NCBI GenBank assembly: GCA_020718965.1
Contig: DYRE01000064.1
Span: 1 to 9,625 of the forward strand
Length of the DNA: 9,625 bases
Source of the DNA: Desulfomonile tiedjei
GTDB lineage: Bacteria > Desulfobacterota > Desulfomonilia > Desulfomonilales > Desulfomonilaceae
Direction: 5' to 3'
In this document: positions 1 to 6,125 of the stretch, in pieces
Numbering within the stretch: the stretch's first letter is position 1
Layout: each line of letters starts with the position of its first letter
Translations under genes and position numbers: made by a program
Notes under the pieces: model-generated
Told to the model about the DNA's origin: nothing
The model's database searches: none
Seen by the model: the letters and a program-made list of their open reading frames with translations, nothing else

Positions 1-1
1 A

Positions 2-379
2 GAATTTGTCAAAATTCATTCGCTCGCCCTAAAAATTCAGGGTGCAATTGCCGAAACAGGCAAGCCGGGTGTTCGAGCGGAAGCGCTATATGATCTGGCA
101 ATCGACATGGCTATGACTGTGGGGCCTTCCGCTAGTTTCATGGGTTATCCTGTTGCGGTGCCGTTTGTAGGGCACGGGGTAGGTCTGGAGCTAGATGAAT
201 TACCGGTGCTGGGCAGGAAGTCCCGACATGTTCTGGAGACCGGAATGGTTATTGCGATTGAGCCCAAGTTTATATTACCGGGTAAGGGGCTTGCAGGTAT
301 TGAGAATACCTTTGTGGTTGCGGAAAATGGCATGGAGAAGTTGACCAAATTTGGAGATGAGATTCATGTTTTGAATTAG
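2..379 (+). CDS. M24 family metallopeptidase (Xaa-Pro peptidase-like), C-terminal part, 5' end outside window
   Basis: The reading frame is open from the left edge and ends at TAG 377-379, giving the last 125 residues. M24 enzymes (aminopeptidase P, prolidase, creatinase fold) remove or cleave at Xaa-Pro bonds using two metal ions held by Asp, Asp, His, Glu, Glu. The last three ligands are visible: His58 in GHGVGLELDE, Glu87 in IAIEPKF and Glu101 in GIENTFVV (numbered within the fragment). The two Asp ligands would lie upstream of the window. The metal site therefore looks intact and the enzyme is probably active and cytosolic. The exact substrate (Xaa-Pro dipeptidase or aminopeptidase) cannot be told from this part. 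The next gene starts about 150 bases later, so co-transcription is uncertain. Confidence 0.9.
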   Translation, partial: EFVKIHSLALKIQGAIAETGKPGVRAEALYDLAIDMAMTVGPSASFMGYPVAVPFVGHGVGLELDELPVLGRKSRHVLETGMVIAIEPKFILPGKGLAGIENTFVVAENGMEKLTKFGDEIHVLN

Positions 380-477
380 GCCAGCAAAAATGTTCTTTGA
401 TCTTTAAGCCACTTTTCATTATTGGAATCCCCTTGTTTGATCGAGAGAAAAATCTGATGACCTAAAAGCTCTTGCGC

Positions 478-505
478 TTTCACGAAAATACCGTTCCACT
501 ATAAC
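478..505 (+). promoter_or_regulatory. weak sigma70-like promoter candidate before the permease gene
   Basis: TTTCAC (478-483), a 16-base spacer and TATAAC (500-505) resemble -35 and -10 elements. The -10 is good and the -35 is poor. A start near 512 would leave only a very short leader carrying the ribosome site. This is the best candidate in the 148-base gap after the peptidase gene, but it is weak. Confidence 0.25.
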
Positions 506-527
506 ACGGTGCGAGGATCCTGCCTTT

Positions 528-2021
528 ATGGATGGAAATCTTTTTGTTTTGAGTTGGTCTCCAGTGATATTCCTGACGGTCATGGCGGTCCTGCTAAGAA
601 GGTCGGCTTTGGAACTTTCCGTCTACGGTTTTATCTTTTCGTTGGGGTTGACGCTTTACTTTTTCAAGACACCGCTCGATGTTGCCTTGATGGCGTCGCT
701 GGACGGGGTGTTGACATCTTTGCCATTGCTTTTGGTAATTCTCACCGGCATTTTTTTATCTAGCCTCCTGATGGCTACCGGTTCCATCACAAGGATAGTT
801 CAATGGTTTGAACATGGAGCTGGAGACGCATTTTCAAGAAACATTCTTATAACGTTTGGGGTTGGTAACTTTATGGAAGGCTCTGGCGTGATCGCTGAGC
901 CAGTGGTGGCCCCTATGCTCTATGAGGCTCAAGTGCCGCCGGAAGGGTCTGCGGCCCTTTCCATAATAGGCTACTCCGGGATGATGACTCTCGAGTTGGC
1001 CGGTATAATCATTACAGTGCTGTCTCTGGTTACGGACTTACCCTTAAATGAACTGGGAGTGGCATCGGCATGGTTGTCCATCCCGGCTACATTAACGATG
1101 GCCCTTTGCGCCTTTATTTTTCTCCCTCAGGAAGGCGAAAGGTTAAGGAAACTAATAACCCTCGTTCTAATCGGACTGTTACTGGGTATCGCAGGTTTGG
1201 TAACAGCGATTTTTGTCGGGATCCATATTTCCGGCACAGTGGCTGGGATAGCCGTAATTGGGGTTTTGGTTTTCCTCGGATCGGGAAGACTCCAAATGAA
1301 TCGGGGAATTCTTGCCGATCTGGCCCCTTTTATTATTATGCTGGTGTGTTTGTTTTCGGTCAACATGGTTCCGTTTCTCCGGGTTCTCACATTTGAAAAA
1401 CTTGTCTTCAAAGTCTCGGTAATTCCGATTCACGCCATCACTTTTAGTCCGCTGTTCTCGGCTTATGTCTATTTGTTAATAGCGTTTCTGGTTTCGGCTC
1501 GGATCCAAAGGGTTCCACCCGAGGAACTAAAGACCATTGTTCGCTTGAGTCTTAAGAAGGGTTGGCGTGTGTTCCTCGCCATGGGGCTTTTCGGAGCTAT
1601 GGGACAAATGATATCTTACACTGGTTACAATTCGGGGTTTTCTGGTCTTGATACCACCTACAACATTCCAGCCATAATTTCTAAAGGGTTAATCCTTCAC
1701 AGTGGAGATCTTTATCCGGTTTTTGTCCCGGTTCTTGGATGGGTCGGCACTTTTCTCACTGGCTATGGTGTTGCTTCCTTAATGCTGTTTGGTCAACTGC
1801 AGGTTCAAGCGGCAACTTTATTGGGCGTTTCCGCCACCTGGTTAGCAGCAGGTTTAGCGGTTGGCTCTTCAGTCGGATCAATTTCATCTCCATTCAAAGT
1901 AGCCTTGGCTACACCAATGTGTGGAGCAATAGGGAAGGAGGGCGATATTCTCCGATGGACTATACCCTTGGGTTTCCTGTCTTCCTTGCTGGTAGGTATA
2001 GTTCTTTGGCTAACTGTTTAA
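528..2021 (+). CDS. LctP-family (L-lactate permease-like) membrane transporter, divergent
   Basis: A 497-residue, very hydrophobic protein with about 12 or more membrane segments. Three blocks resemble the LctP/lactate permease family: FMEGSGVIAEPVVAPML (115-131, family FLEGAAGFGTPVAI-like), LGWVGTFLTG (403-412) followed by LFGQLQ, and SPFKVALAT (454-462) followed by GKEGDILRW. LctP proteins bring lactate, glycolate or related hydroxyacids into the cell by proton symport. This member is somewhat short for the family (usually about 530-560) and departs from it where most members have TGSDTSSN (here TGYGVASL) and GFG (here VIA). The transported acid is therefore not safely lactate. The ATG at 528 is preceded by GAGGA at 513-517, about 10 bases away. 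No clear terminator follows. Confidence 0.8.
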   Translation: MDGNLFVLSWSPVIFLTVMAVLLRRSALELSVYGFIFSLGLTLYFFKTPLDVALMASLDGVLTSLPLLLVILTGIFLSSLLMATGSITRIVQWFEHGAGDAFSRNILITFGVGNFMEGSGVIAEPVVAPMLYEAQVPPEGSAALSIIGYSGMMTLELAGIIITVLSLVTDLPLNELGVASAWLSIPATLTMALCAFIFLPQEGERLRKLITLVLIGLLLGIAGLVTAIFVGIHISGTVAGIAVIGVLVFLGSGRLQMNRGILADLAPFIIMLVCLFSVNMVPFLRVLTFEKLVFKVSVIPIHAITFSPLFSAYVYLLIAFLVSARIQRVPPEELKTIVRLSLKKGWRVFLAMGLFGAMGQMISYTGYNSGFSGLDTTYNIPAIISKGLILHSGDLYPVFVPVLGWVGTFLTGYGVASLMLFGQLQVQAATLLGVSATWLAAGLAVGSSVGSISSPFKVALATPMCGAIGKEGDILRWTIPLGFLSSLLVGIVLWLTV

Positions 2022-2090
2022 ATCTGTGTTTGGGGTGTTATCAATTGTTGAGGATGTCGCCGAGTCTGAATTAGCAGAGATTTGGTTTTG

Positions 2091-2123
2091 AAATCGAGCC
2101 AATAGAGGGCTTAAATTCGATTT
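2091..2123. repeat. imperfect inverted repeat between permease gene and tRNA
   Basis: AAATCGA (2091-2097) pairs with TCGATTT (2117-2123). Inside this, GCC (2098-2100) pairs with GGC (2108-2110), leaving a six-base asymmetric bulge at 2111-2116. It lies after the permease gene on one strand and just after the tRNA on the other, so it could help end or protect either transcript. There is no strong T-run on either strand, so it is not called an intrinsic terminator. Confidence 0.3.
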
Positions 2124-2126
2124 TGA

Positions 2127-2202
2127 TGGCGCGCCCGAGACGACTCGAACGTCCGACCTCAACATCCGGAGTGTTGCGCTCTATCCACTGAGCTACGGGC
2201 GC
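2127..2202 (-). tRNA. tRNA-Arg (anticodon CCG), CCA encoded
   Basis: The reverse strand folds into a full cloverleaf of 76 bases. It has acceptor GCGCCCG paired with CGGGCGC, a D arm GCTC/GAGC around AGTGGATA, an anticodon stem CAACA/TGTTG, a seven-base loop CTCCGGA and a T arm GGACG/CGTCT around TTCGAGT. The central loop bases give anticodon CCG (2167-2169), which reads the arginine codon CGG. The discriminator base is G and the 3' CCA (2127-2129) is encoded in the DNA. The gene points opposite to all protein genes in the window and has its own promoter at 2211-2239. All stems pair, with one G-U in the T stem, so it looks functional. Confidence 0.97.
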
Positions 2203-2210
2203 ACGGCTAA

Positions 2211-2239
2211 AATGTAGTTGATAGTGACAATTCTGTCAA
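2211..2239 (-). promoter_or_regulatory. sigma70-type promoter of the tRNA-Arg gene
   Basis: Read on the reverse strand, TTGACA (2234-2239) is followed by exactly 17 bases and then TACATT (2211-2216). This is a perfect -35 and a good -10 at ideal spacing. Transcription would start around 2204, only a few bases before the first tRNA base at 2202, as expected for a stable-RNA promoter. Confidence 0.75.
2225..2238. repeat. short palindrome TGACA-N4-TGTCA upstream of the dehydrogenase gene
   Basis: TGACA (2225-2229) and TGTCA (2234-2238) are perfect inverted copies around ATTC. The element sits between the divergent tRNA promoter and the dehydrogenase gene at 2265, and its right half forms most of the -35 of the tRNA promoter. 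It could be an operator for the dehydrogenase, or chance symmetry caused by the -35 box. Confidence 0.3.
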
Positions 2240-2264
2240 ATTCTTTATTTTCAGGAGGAATTTC

Positions 2265-3113
2265 ATGGATGTAAATGTTTTTGGAGTAGTAGGCGCCGGC
2301 CAGATGGGCAACGGCATAGCTCATGTGGCGGCAGCTTCAGGCTTGGACGTCATAATGAATGATGTCAAACAGGAGTTCGTGGACAAGGGGCTCAAGACGA
2401 TCGAGAAAAACCTTGACCGAGCAATTTCCAAAGGCAAGATGACCGCAGAAGATAAGTCTGCCATTCTCGGGAGAATAAAACCGAGTGTTGACCTCCAGGA
2501 TTTTGAGCGGGCGGATTTTGTGGTGGAAGCGATAATCGAGAATCTTGGTCTTAAGAAACAAGTTTTCGAAAAACTTGATCAAGTAATGGCTCCGGGAAGG
2601 ATCATAGCCAGTAACACATCATCGATCTCAATAACAAAACTGGCGGCATGCACCAATCGGCCTGAAAAATTCATCGGCATGCATTTTATGAATCCAGTGC
2701 CGATCATGAAACTGGTGGAGGTGATCAACGGATTGGCCACGGAAAGTGAGACAACCAAGCTGACTCTGGAGCTTTCCAGGAAATTTGGGAAGATCCCTGT
2801 CGAGGCTCAAGACTTTCCCGGGTTCATATCCAACCGAGTTCTTATGCCAATGCTTAACGAAGCTATATATGCTCTTTTCGAAGGAGTGGGAACAGTCGAA
2901 GCTATTGACGAGGTAATGAAACTTGGGATGAACCACCCGATGGGGCCTTTGACTCTGGCGGATTTTATCGGACTGGACACGTGTCTGGCAATATTGAACG
3001 TTTTATACGAAGGTTTTGGGGACACTAAATATAGACCATGCCCGTTACTCAAGAAGTACGTGGACGCTGGTTACCTTGGAAAAAAGAGTGGCAGAGGTTT
3101 TTACCAATATTAG
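2265..3113 (+). CDS. hbd: 3-hydroxyacyl-CoA (3-hydroxybutyryl-CoA) dehydrogenase
   Basis: This 282-residue protein matches the short, stand-alone Hbd/PaaH type, which interconverts 3-hydroxybutyryl-CoA and acetoacetyl-CoA with NAD(P) in the cytosol. The N-terminal Rossmann domain has the dinucleotide motif GAGQMG (10-15). The catalytic set is complete: Ser119 in SNTSS, His140 in GMHFMNPV, Glu152 in LVEVI and Asn190 in FISNRV. The C-terminal domain has the usual MNHPMGPLTLADFIGLD and ends with the typical GRGFYQY. An excellent ribosome site, AGGAGGA (2253-2259), lies five bases before the ATG. It would serve butyrate-type fermentation, beta-oxidation or polyhydroxybutyrate metabolism; no partner gene (thiolase, crotonase, acyl-CoA dehydrogenase) is in the window to decide. 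NAD versus NADP preference is not determined. Confidence 0.95.
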   Translation: MDVNVFGVVGAGQMGNGIAHVAAASGLDVIMNDVKQEFVDKGLKTIEKNLDRAISKGKMTAEDKSAILGRIKPSVDLQDFERADFVVEAIIENLGLKKQVFEKLDQVMAPGRIIASNTSSISITKLAACTNRPEKFIGMHFMNPVPIMKLVEVINGLATESETTKLTLELSRKFGKIPVEAQDFPGFISNRVLMPMLNEAIYALFEGVGTVEAIDEVMKLGMNHPMGPLTLADFIGLDTCLAILNVLYEGFGDTKYRPCPLLKKYVDAGYLGKKSGRGFYQY

Positions 3114-3173
3114 GCCCAGTTGTCCAAGTCAGATTTTGAAGCATGCATTGACGAACCGGGGAGTCCAAGAGTC

Positions 3174-3962
3174 ATGAACCTCTGTCACCCCGATTCGTCA
3201 AAATCCTGTGCGGCTTGCTGCGGTCTTTACAATGTTAACGATGGGAGGCGAGGGACCCTCAATTCGTTGCTCATCGAGAGGACTTTAGCCTTCAGGAATC
3301 TTTCCAGGACTGTTGCCGAGATCTGTGATTTTTCCGTCTCCTCCGGGGCTAGACAGCTTATAAGTCAATTGGATCCGGAGATTCATGTCTGTGAATACGC
3401 TGGTTTTGTAGACGATTCGTATAGTACCGTTGGGTGCATGCTGCATCCCAACGCGCCTGGAAACAAAGGAATAGACTTCAGGGGATTGTGTCATTATGGC
3501 AGCATGGCCTGTAAATCATTTTTCTGTCCAGCATCTTCGGAAACTCATGAAACTTGCGTCATAATTGCTAACAGGCTCATTACAGATTGGCATTTGTACG
3601 GGCTGGTTTGTACAGACATCAATTACATGACCGCGATATTTGCCCTTACTGAAATGATCCTCGAATTACCTATAGAAACCGAAGTAATTCTTAGACCTAA
3701 CCCGTCGGTAATTTTGATGGAATTACTTTCATGGAAGACATCCTGGGCATTTGCGGAAAAATCCTTAACAAGACGAAGCGCCTATTATTTCAAGCGTTTC
3801 GATCAACCGAATAACGAATCCGGCTTGGTGAATAACATTGTTGACAGTTTATGTTTCACATTTGACTGTCTGGTGAGTTCAAATGAAGCCAATGCCATGG
3901 TCAGACGAAGAGTCATGGCCCTGGCGGATAGTTGCAAACAAGAGATGATTAAAGATAAATAA
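3174..3962 (+). CDS. Cys-rich protein of unknown function, putative metal or Fe-S cluster binder
   Basis: From the ATG at 3174 the protein has 262 residues, no signal peptide and no membrane segment. The N-terminus has Cys4, Cys12, Cys15 and Cys16 (C-x7-C-x2-CC in CHPDSSKSCAACCGLYN). A second cluster has Cys73, Cys88, Cys106, Cys113 and Cys118 (GCMLHP, GLCHYG, ACKSFFCP), with further Cys at 128 and 146. The CC pair plus the ACKSFFCP-like end recall YkgJ-type putative zinc/iron-binding proteins (C-x2-CC, then CR-x-FPC), but similarity is only at motif level and I do not recognise the family. The start is preferred over an in-frame TTG at 3120 because GGGGAG (3158-3163) lies 10 bases before the ATG, while the TTG has no ribosome site. 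It follows hbd by 60 bases and may be co-transcribed. Confidence 0.8.
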   Translation: MNLCHPDSSKSCAACCGLYNVNDGRRGTLNSLLIERTLAFRNLSRTVAEICDFSVSSGARQLISQLDPEIHVCEYAGFVDDSYSTVGCMLHPNAPGNKGIDFRGLCHYGSMACKSFFCPASSETHETCVIIANRLITDWHLYGLVCTDINYMTAIFALTEMILELPIETEVILRPNPSVILMELLSWKTSWAFAEKSLTRRSAYYFKRFDQPNNESGLVNNIVDSLCFTFDCLVSSNEANAMVRRRVMALADSCKQEMIKDK

Positions 3963-3977
3963 TTAATATAAATTAGG

Positions 3978-3996
3978 TAATTAAATATTTTAATTA
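3978..3996. repeat. AT-only hairpin in a strongly AT-rich tract
   Basis: TAATTAAA (3978-3985) and TTTAATTA (3989-3996) are perfect inverted copies around TAT. They lie in an almost pure A/T stretch from 3957 to about 4015, just after the Cys-rich gene and just upstream of the promoter at 4037-4065. It lacks the GC-rich stem of an intrinsic terminator. It may instead act as an UP-type element or a site for a nucleoid protein; this is inference. Confidence 0.4.
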
Positions 3997-4036
3997 ATTT
4001 TAAATATAAAAAATTTGTCACATGCTTTAAAATTTC

Positions 4037-4065
4037 TTGACTCACGCACAGACCTTCTGTATTCT
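4037..4065 (+). promoter_or_regulatory. sigma70-type promoter of the Pro/Cys-rich protein gene
   Basis: TTGACT (4037-4042), 17 bases and TATTCT (4060-4065) make a five-of-six -35 and a good -10 at ideal spacing, with A/T-rich DNA directly upstream. Transcription would start near 4072 and give a leader of about 80 bases. The leader holds a possible stem, AATCAG (4105-4110) with CTGATT (4135-4140), enclosing AGCG/CGCT and ending just before the ribosome site GAGGG (4142-4146). Confidence 0.6.
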
Positions 4066-4152
4066 GACAACATTCGAGTATTAATAAAATTAGGGTTTGT
4101 CATTAATCAGCGTTGAGTGGCGCTTCCATCTTCTCTGATTTGAGGGTCGCTA

Positions 4153-4515
4153 GTGACGTTCATGATCAAACGTATTTTTTCGTGTTTAGGTTTGCTTGGC
4201 ATTTTGTGTATGGCGATGGTCTCGAATGCGTACATGCCACCCCCTGACCCATGTGAATTGTCACCGATGACCTATGGTCCCCCTAATCCCCCTGTTTGCG
4301 CTGGGCCACCAACTATTCCTCCGTGTACGCCGTGTCCTCCCGTCAAGTGTTATCCTCGAAGGCTTGTTGGACCACCTCCACCACCGATGACTATATGTAA
4401 GTGCCCCCCAGAGCCCTGTCCCGCAACATACAGAATTTGTCCGCCGCCCGCCTGCCCTCCACCGCCCGCTTGCGCTCCGGCTTGTTCCCCTGGGCCTCTC
4501 GGATCATTGCGCTAG
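4153..4515 (+). CDS. secreted proline/cysteine-rich small protein, unknown function
   Basis: A 120-residue protein. The start is GTG 4153, six bases after GAGGG; an in-frame ATG at 4162 is the alternative and leaves the signal peptide intact. The N-terminus (KR followed by a hydrophobic stretch, ending SNA before YMPPP) is a standard signal peptide with likely cleavage after about residue 26. The mature part of about 94 residues is extremely biased: about 36 Pro and 12 Cys, with runs such as PPPPP, CPPEPC and CPPPPAC, and almost no charged residues. Such a chain cannot form an ordinary globular core. It could be a disulfide-linked extended or polyproline-II wall or surface protein, or a metal-holding peptide. 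No family is recognised. It has its own strong promoter and precedes a Cys-rich M23 enzyme by 137 bases. Confidence 0.75.
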   Translation: MTFMIKRIFSCLGLLGILCMAMVSNAYMPPPDPCELSPMTYGPPNPPVCAGPPTIPPCTPCPPVKCYPRRLVGPPPPPMTICKCPPEPCPATYRICPPPACPPPPACAPACSPGPLGSLR

Positions 4516-4524
4516 GTTTATTTC

Positions 4525-4552
4525 TCAAGTTTGGCGATTGATCCTTGATTTT
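4525..4552 (+). terminator. weak terminator-like stem after the Pro/Cys-rich gene
   Basis: TCAAG (4525-4529) can pair with CTTGA (4544-4548), followed at once by TTTT (4549-4552). The stem has only five pairs and a 14-base loop, so termination would be partial at best and read-through into the M23 gene is likely. Confidence 0.2.
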
Positions 4553-4652
4553 GGGCTTATCAAAAAATGTGCGCGAAATATTTTGGTTGACACCTAGCCT
4601 CCAATTGTTTAAAGGAGAAACGTCCTGTCCGAAAATCGTCAACGGGGTTCGG

Positions 4653-5402
4653 ATGAAAGGTAACTTATACCTAGCTATATATTTCTGCGTTTGCTTATCG
4701 GTGTCGTGTTCGTCCTCTTCCTGCTTGAACAGAGCGGGTTCGGCATCGTGTGGGCTTGACGCAAAGTCGTGTAACGAATCGTCTAAAGGTGCGATCAAAA
4801 CCAGGAAACCGCCAGCATGCATTTCCAGTCTAATCTCTCAGACCTGCGAACAAGGAGCTTTAGCTGGTTTTTTCGGCTCTCAGGCGCGGTTGGCCAGCAA
4901 GGCAAATTGTAATCTACCGGTAAGGGAATTCAAGTTTCCCGTTACATGTGGGGAATTGTCTTCCCCGTTTGGTTTTAGAAGAGGCGCTTTCCATTCTGGC
5001 GTTGACATTTGCGCGAAAAAAGGGGATCCGGTGTTTGCTTGCGCTGATGGGGTAGTATTCGCTTCGGGGTACCAGAAAAACCTTAGAGGCATGGGGCTTC
5101 TTGTCACTATTGATCATGGAGATTCGATTTTTACCGACTATGCTCATTTAAGTAAAGTTTTAGTCTATCCTGGACAGAAAGTTATGAAGGGAGACAGGAT
5201 AGGTCTTATTGGAAGCACAGGAAGATCCTCAAGCCCTCATTTGCATCTTCAGGTGAGAAATGGCGCGCAGTTCTATGATCCGATGATTTTTTTCAATCAG
5301 TCGCAACTTTCTGAAATTCAAATAGCTGAAAACTTTCTCACCCCTGTCAGGGAGAGGTTATCGAGATTTAAATCGCGACGACTCGCCCGTGTGCGGAACT
5401 AG
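4653..5402 (+). CDS. exported M23-family peptidoglycan endopeptidase with Cys-rich N-terminus
   Basis: From ATG 4653 the protein has 249 residues. Residues about 5-19 are hydrophobic and look like a signal sequence; LSVSC at 15-19 is close to a lipobox but lacks the usual residue at -3, so lipoprotein status is uncertain. Residues 19-99 are low in known structure and rich in Ser and Cys. The M23 (LytM/lysostaphin fold) domain spans about 100-215. It has SSPFGFR, His114 and Asp118 (HSGVD), YAHL (164-167) and His196/His198 (HLHL), so the zinc site and catalytic His are complete. The enzyme should cut peptide cross-links in peptidoglycan in the periplasm. Twelve Cys in total is unusual for M23. 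The frame extends upstream to a TTG at 4545, but the signal sequence supports the inner ATG. Confidence 0.85.
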   Translation: MKGNLYLAIYFCVCLSVSCSSSSCLNRAGSASCGLDAKSCNESSKGAIKTRKPPACISSLISQTCEQGALAGFFGSQARLASKANCNLPVREFKFPVTCGELSSPFGFRRGAFHSGVDICAKKGDPVFACADGVVFASGYQKNLRGMGLLVTIDHGDSIFTDYAHLSKVLVYPGQKVMKGDRIGLIGSTGRSSSPHLHLQVRNGAQFYDPMIFFNQSQLSEIQIAENFLTPVRERLSRFKSRRLARVRN

Positions 5403-5517
5403 TCAAAAATAGCGTTTCCATCAAACACTGAACCGCGTCATTTGCAGCCATAGATTTCTGGATGTTGACCATTCTCAAAGAAATTAGCCTTTTCTTAAAC
5501 AATTTGAATTAAATGGC

Positions 5518-5544
5518 TTGAAATTGCTGCAGGATAGTTCTAAT
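5518..5544 (+). promoter_or_regulatory. weak promoter candidate before the low-complexity secreted protein gene
   Basis: TTGAAA (5518-5523) is followed after 15 bases by TCTAAT (5539-5544). Both boxes are near consensus, but the spacer is two bases short. The 176-base gap after the M23 gene makes a separate promoter here plausible; this is the best match seen. Confidence 0.25.
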
Positions 5545-5578
5545 TGTCTGTTCAAAGAATTTCCATGGAGGAGATGCA

Positions 5579-6094
5579 ATGGTCACGTGGAAGAACTTGA
5601 TCATGCTCGGAACAGTCATGATGTTTGTATTAGTAACTGCGCAAGTTCCGGCGCAAAGCCCCCCAGGCGTTGTCACAAACGTAAATCAGGCTCAGGACCC
5701 TATGGGGCCCCACGGAGTTCAACAGGGGACTCTCCCTGCAGTTGGAAACCAAACTATGGCATCCCCAACTCCTGGGGCAAATGTGCAAGTCCCTCAATCC
5801 CAATATGGCGAAAATGCTCAGTCGTGGCCGAACTATCCGTATCCCCAGTACAATAATCCATATTATGACGGGGGGTCACCTGGAAACTATATATCGGGAG
5901 TTATCGATTGGGCTCTAACTTTCCCGTCGTCCACCTGGGATCGTTTCTCTGAGTTTCTTGATAACAACTTGTTTCCGCGTTCACCGGCTACCTATGGAGG
6001 TAAACCAACCGTCCAGGAGGTTGCCCCGAACATGAAAAGTAATGAATCACGAGAGCTTCCTTCGGCTACGCCGTATAACCCAGGTGGTCGATAA
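5579..6094 (+). CDS. secreted low-complexity Pro/Gln/Asn/Gly/Tyr-rich protein, unknown function
   Basis: A 171-residue protein with a clear ribosome site (GGAGGAG, 5567-5573) five bases before the ATG. Residues 1-26 form a signal peptide (K5 then a hydrophobic run, likely cleaved after VPA at 24-26). The mature region from about 27 to 100 is rich in Pro, Gln, Asn, Gly and Tyr (for example SWPNYPYPQYNNPYYDGG at 82-99) and is probably disordered. A more ordered segment, WALTFPSSTWDRFSEFLDNNLFP, covers residues 111-133 and may be an amphipathic helix. There is no Cys. No family is recognised; an envelope or extracellular role is inferred only from the signal peptide. It ends 31 bases before pcm, with which it may be co-transcribed. 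Confidence 0.75.
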   Translation: MVTWKNLIMLGTVMMFVLVTAQVPAQSPPGVVTNVNQAQDPMGPHGVQQGTLPAVGNQTMASPTPGANVQVPQSQYGENAQSWPNYPYPQYNNPYYDGGSPGNYISGVIDWALTFPSSTWDRFSEFLDNNLFPRSPATYGGKPTVQEVAPNMKSNESRELPSATPYNPGGR

Positions 6095-6125
6095 TTCTAG
6101 CAGCCTTTCTCTGTGAGTCGGCCAA

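Noticed and set aside
3120..3173. TTG start extending the Cys-rich protein by 18 residues
   Set aside because: No ribosome site precedes it, whereas GGGGAG precedes the ATG at 3174.
3957..4015. AT-rich hairpin as an intrinsic terminator
   Set aside because: The stem has no G-C pairs and would be too weak to stop transcription.
4545..4652. TTG start extending the M23 protein by 36 residues
   Set aside because: It would bury the signal sequence inside the protein and has no ribosome site.
4391..4822. 143-residue open frame on the - strand
   Set aside because: It overlaps two + strand genes that have signal peptides, a ribosome site or an intact M23 motif set; it is a shadow of the Pro/Cys-rich codons and matches nothing known.
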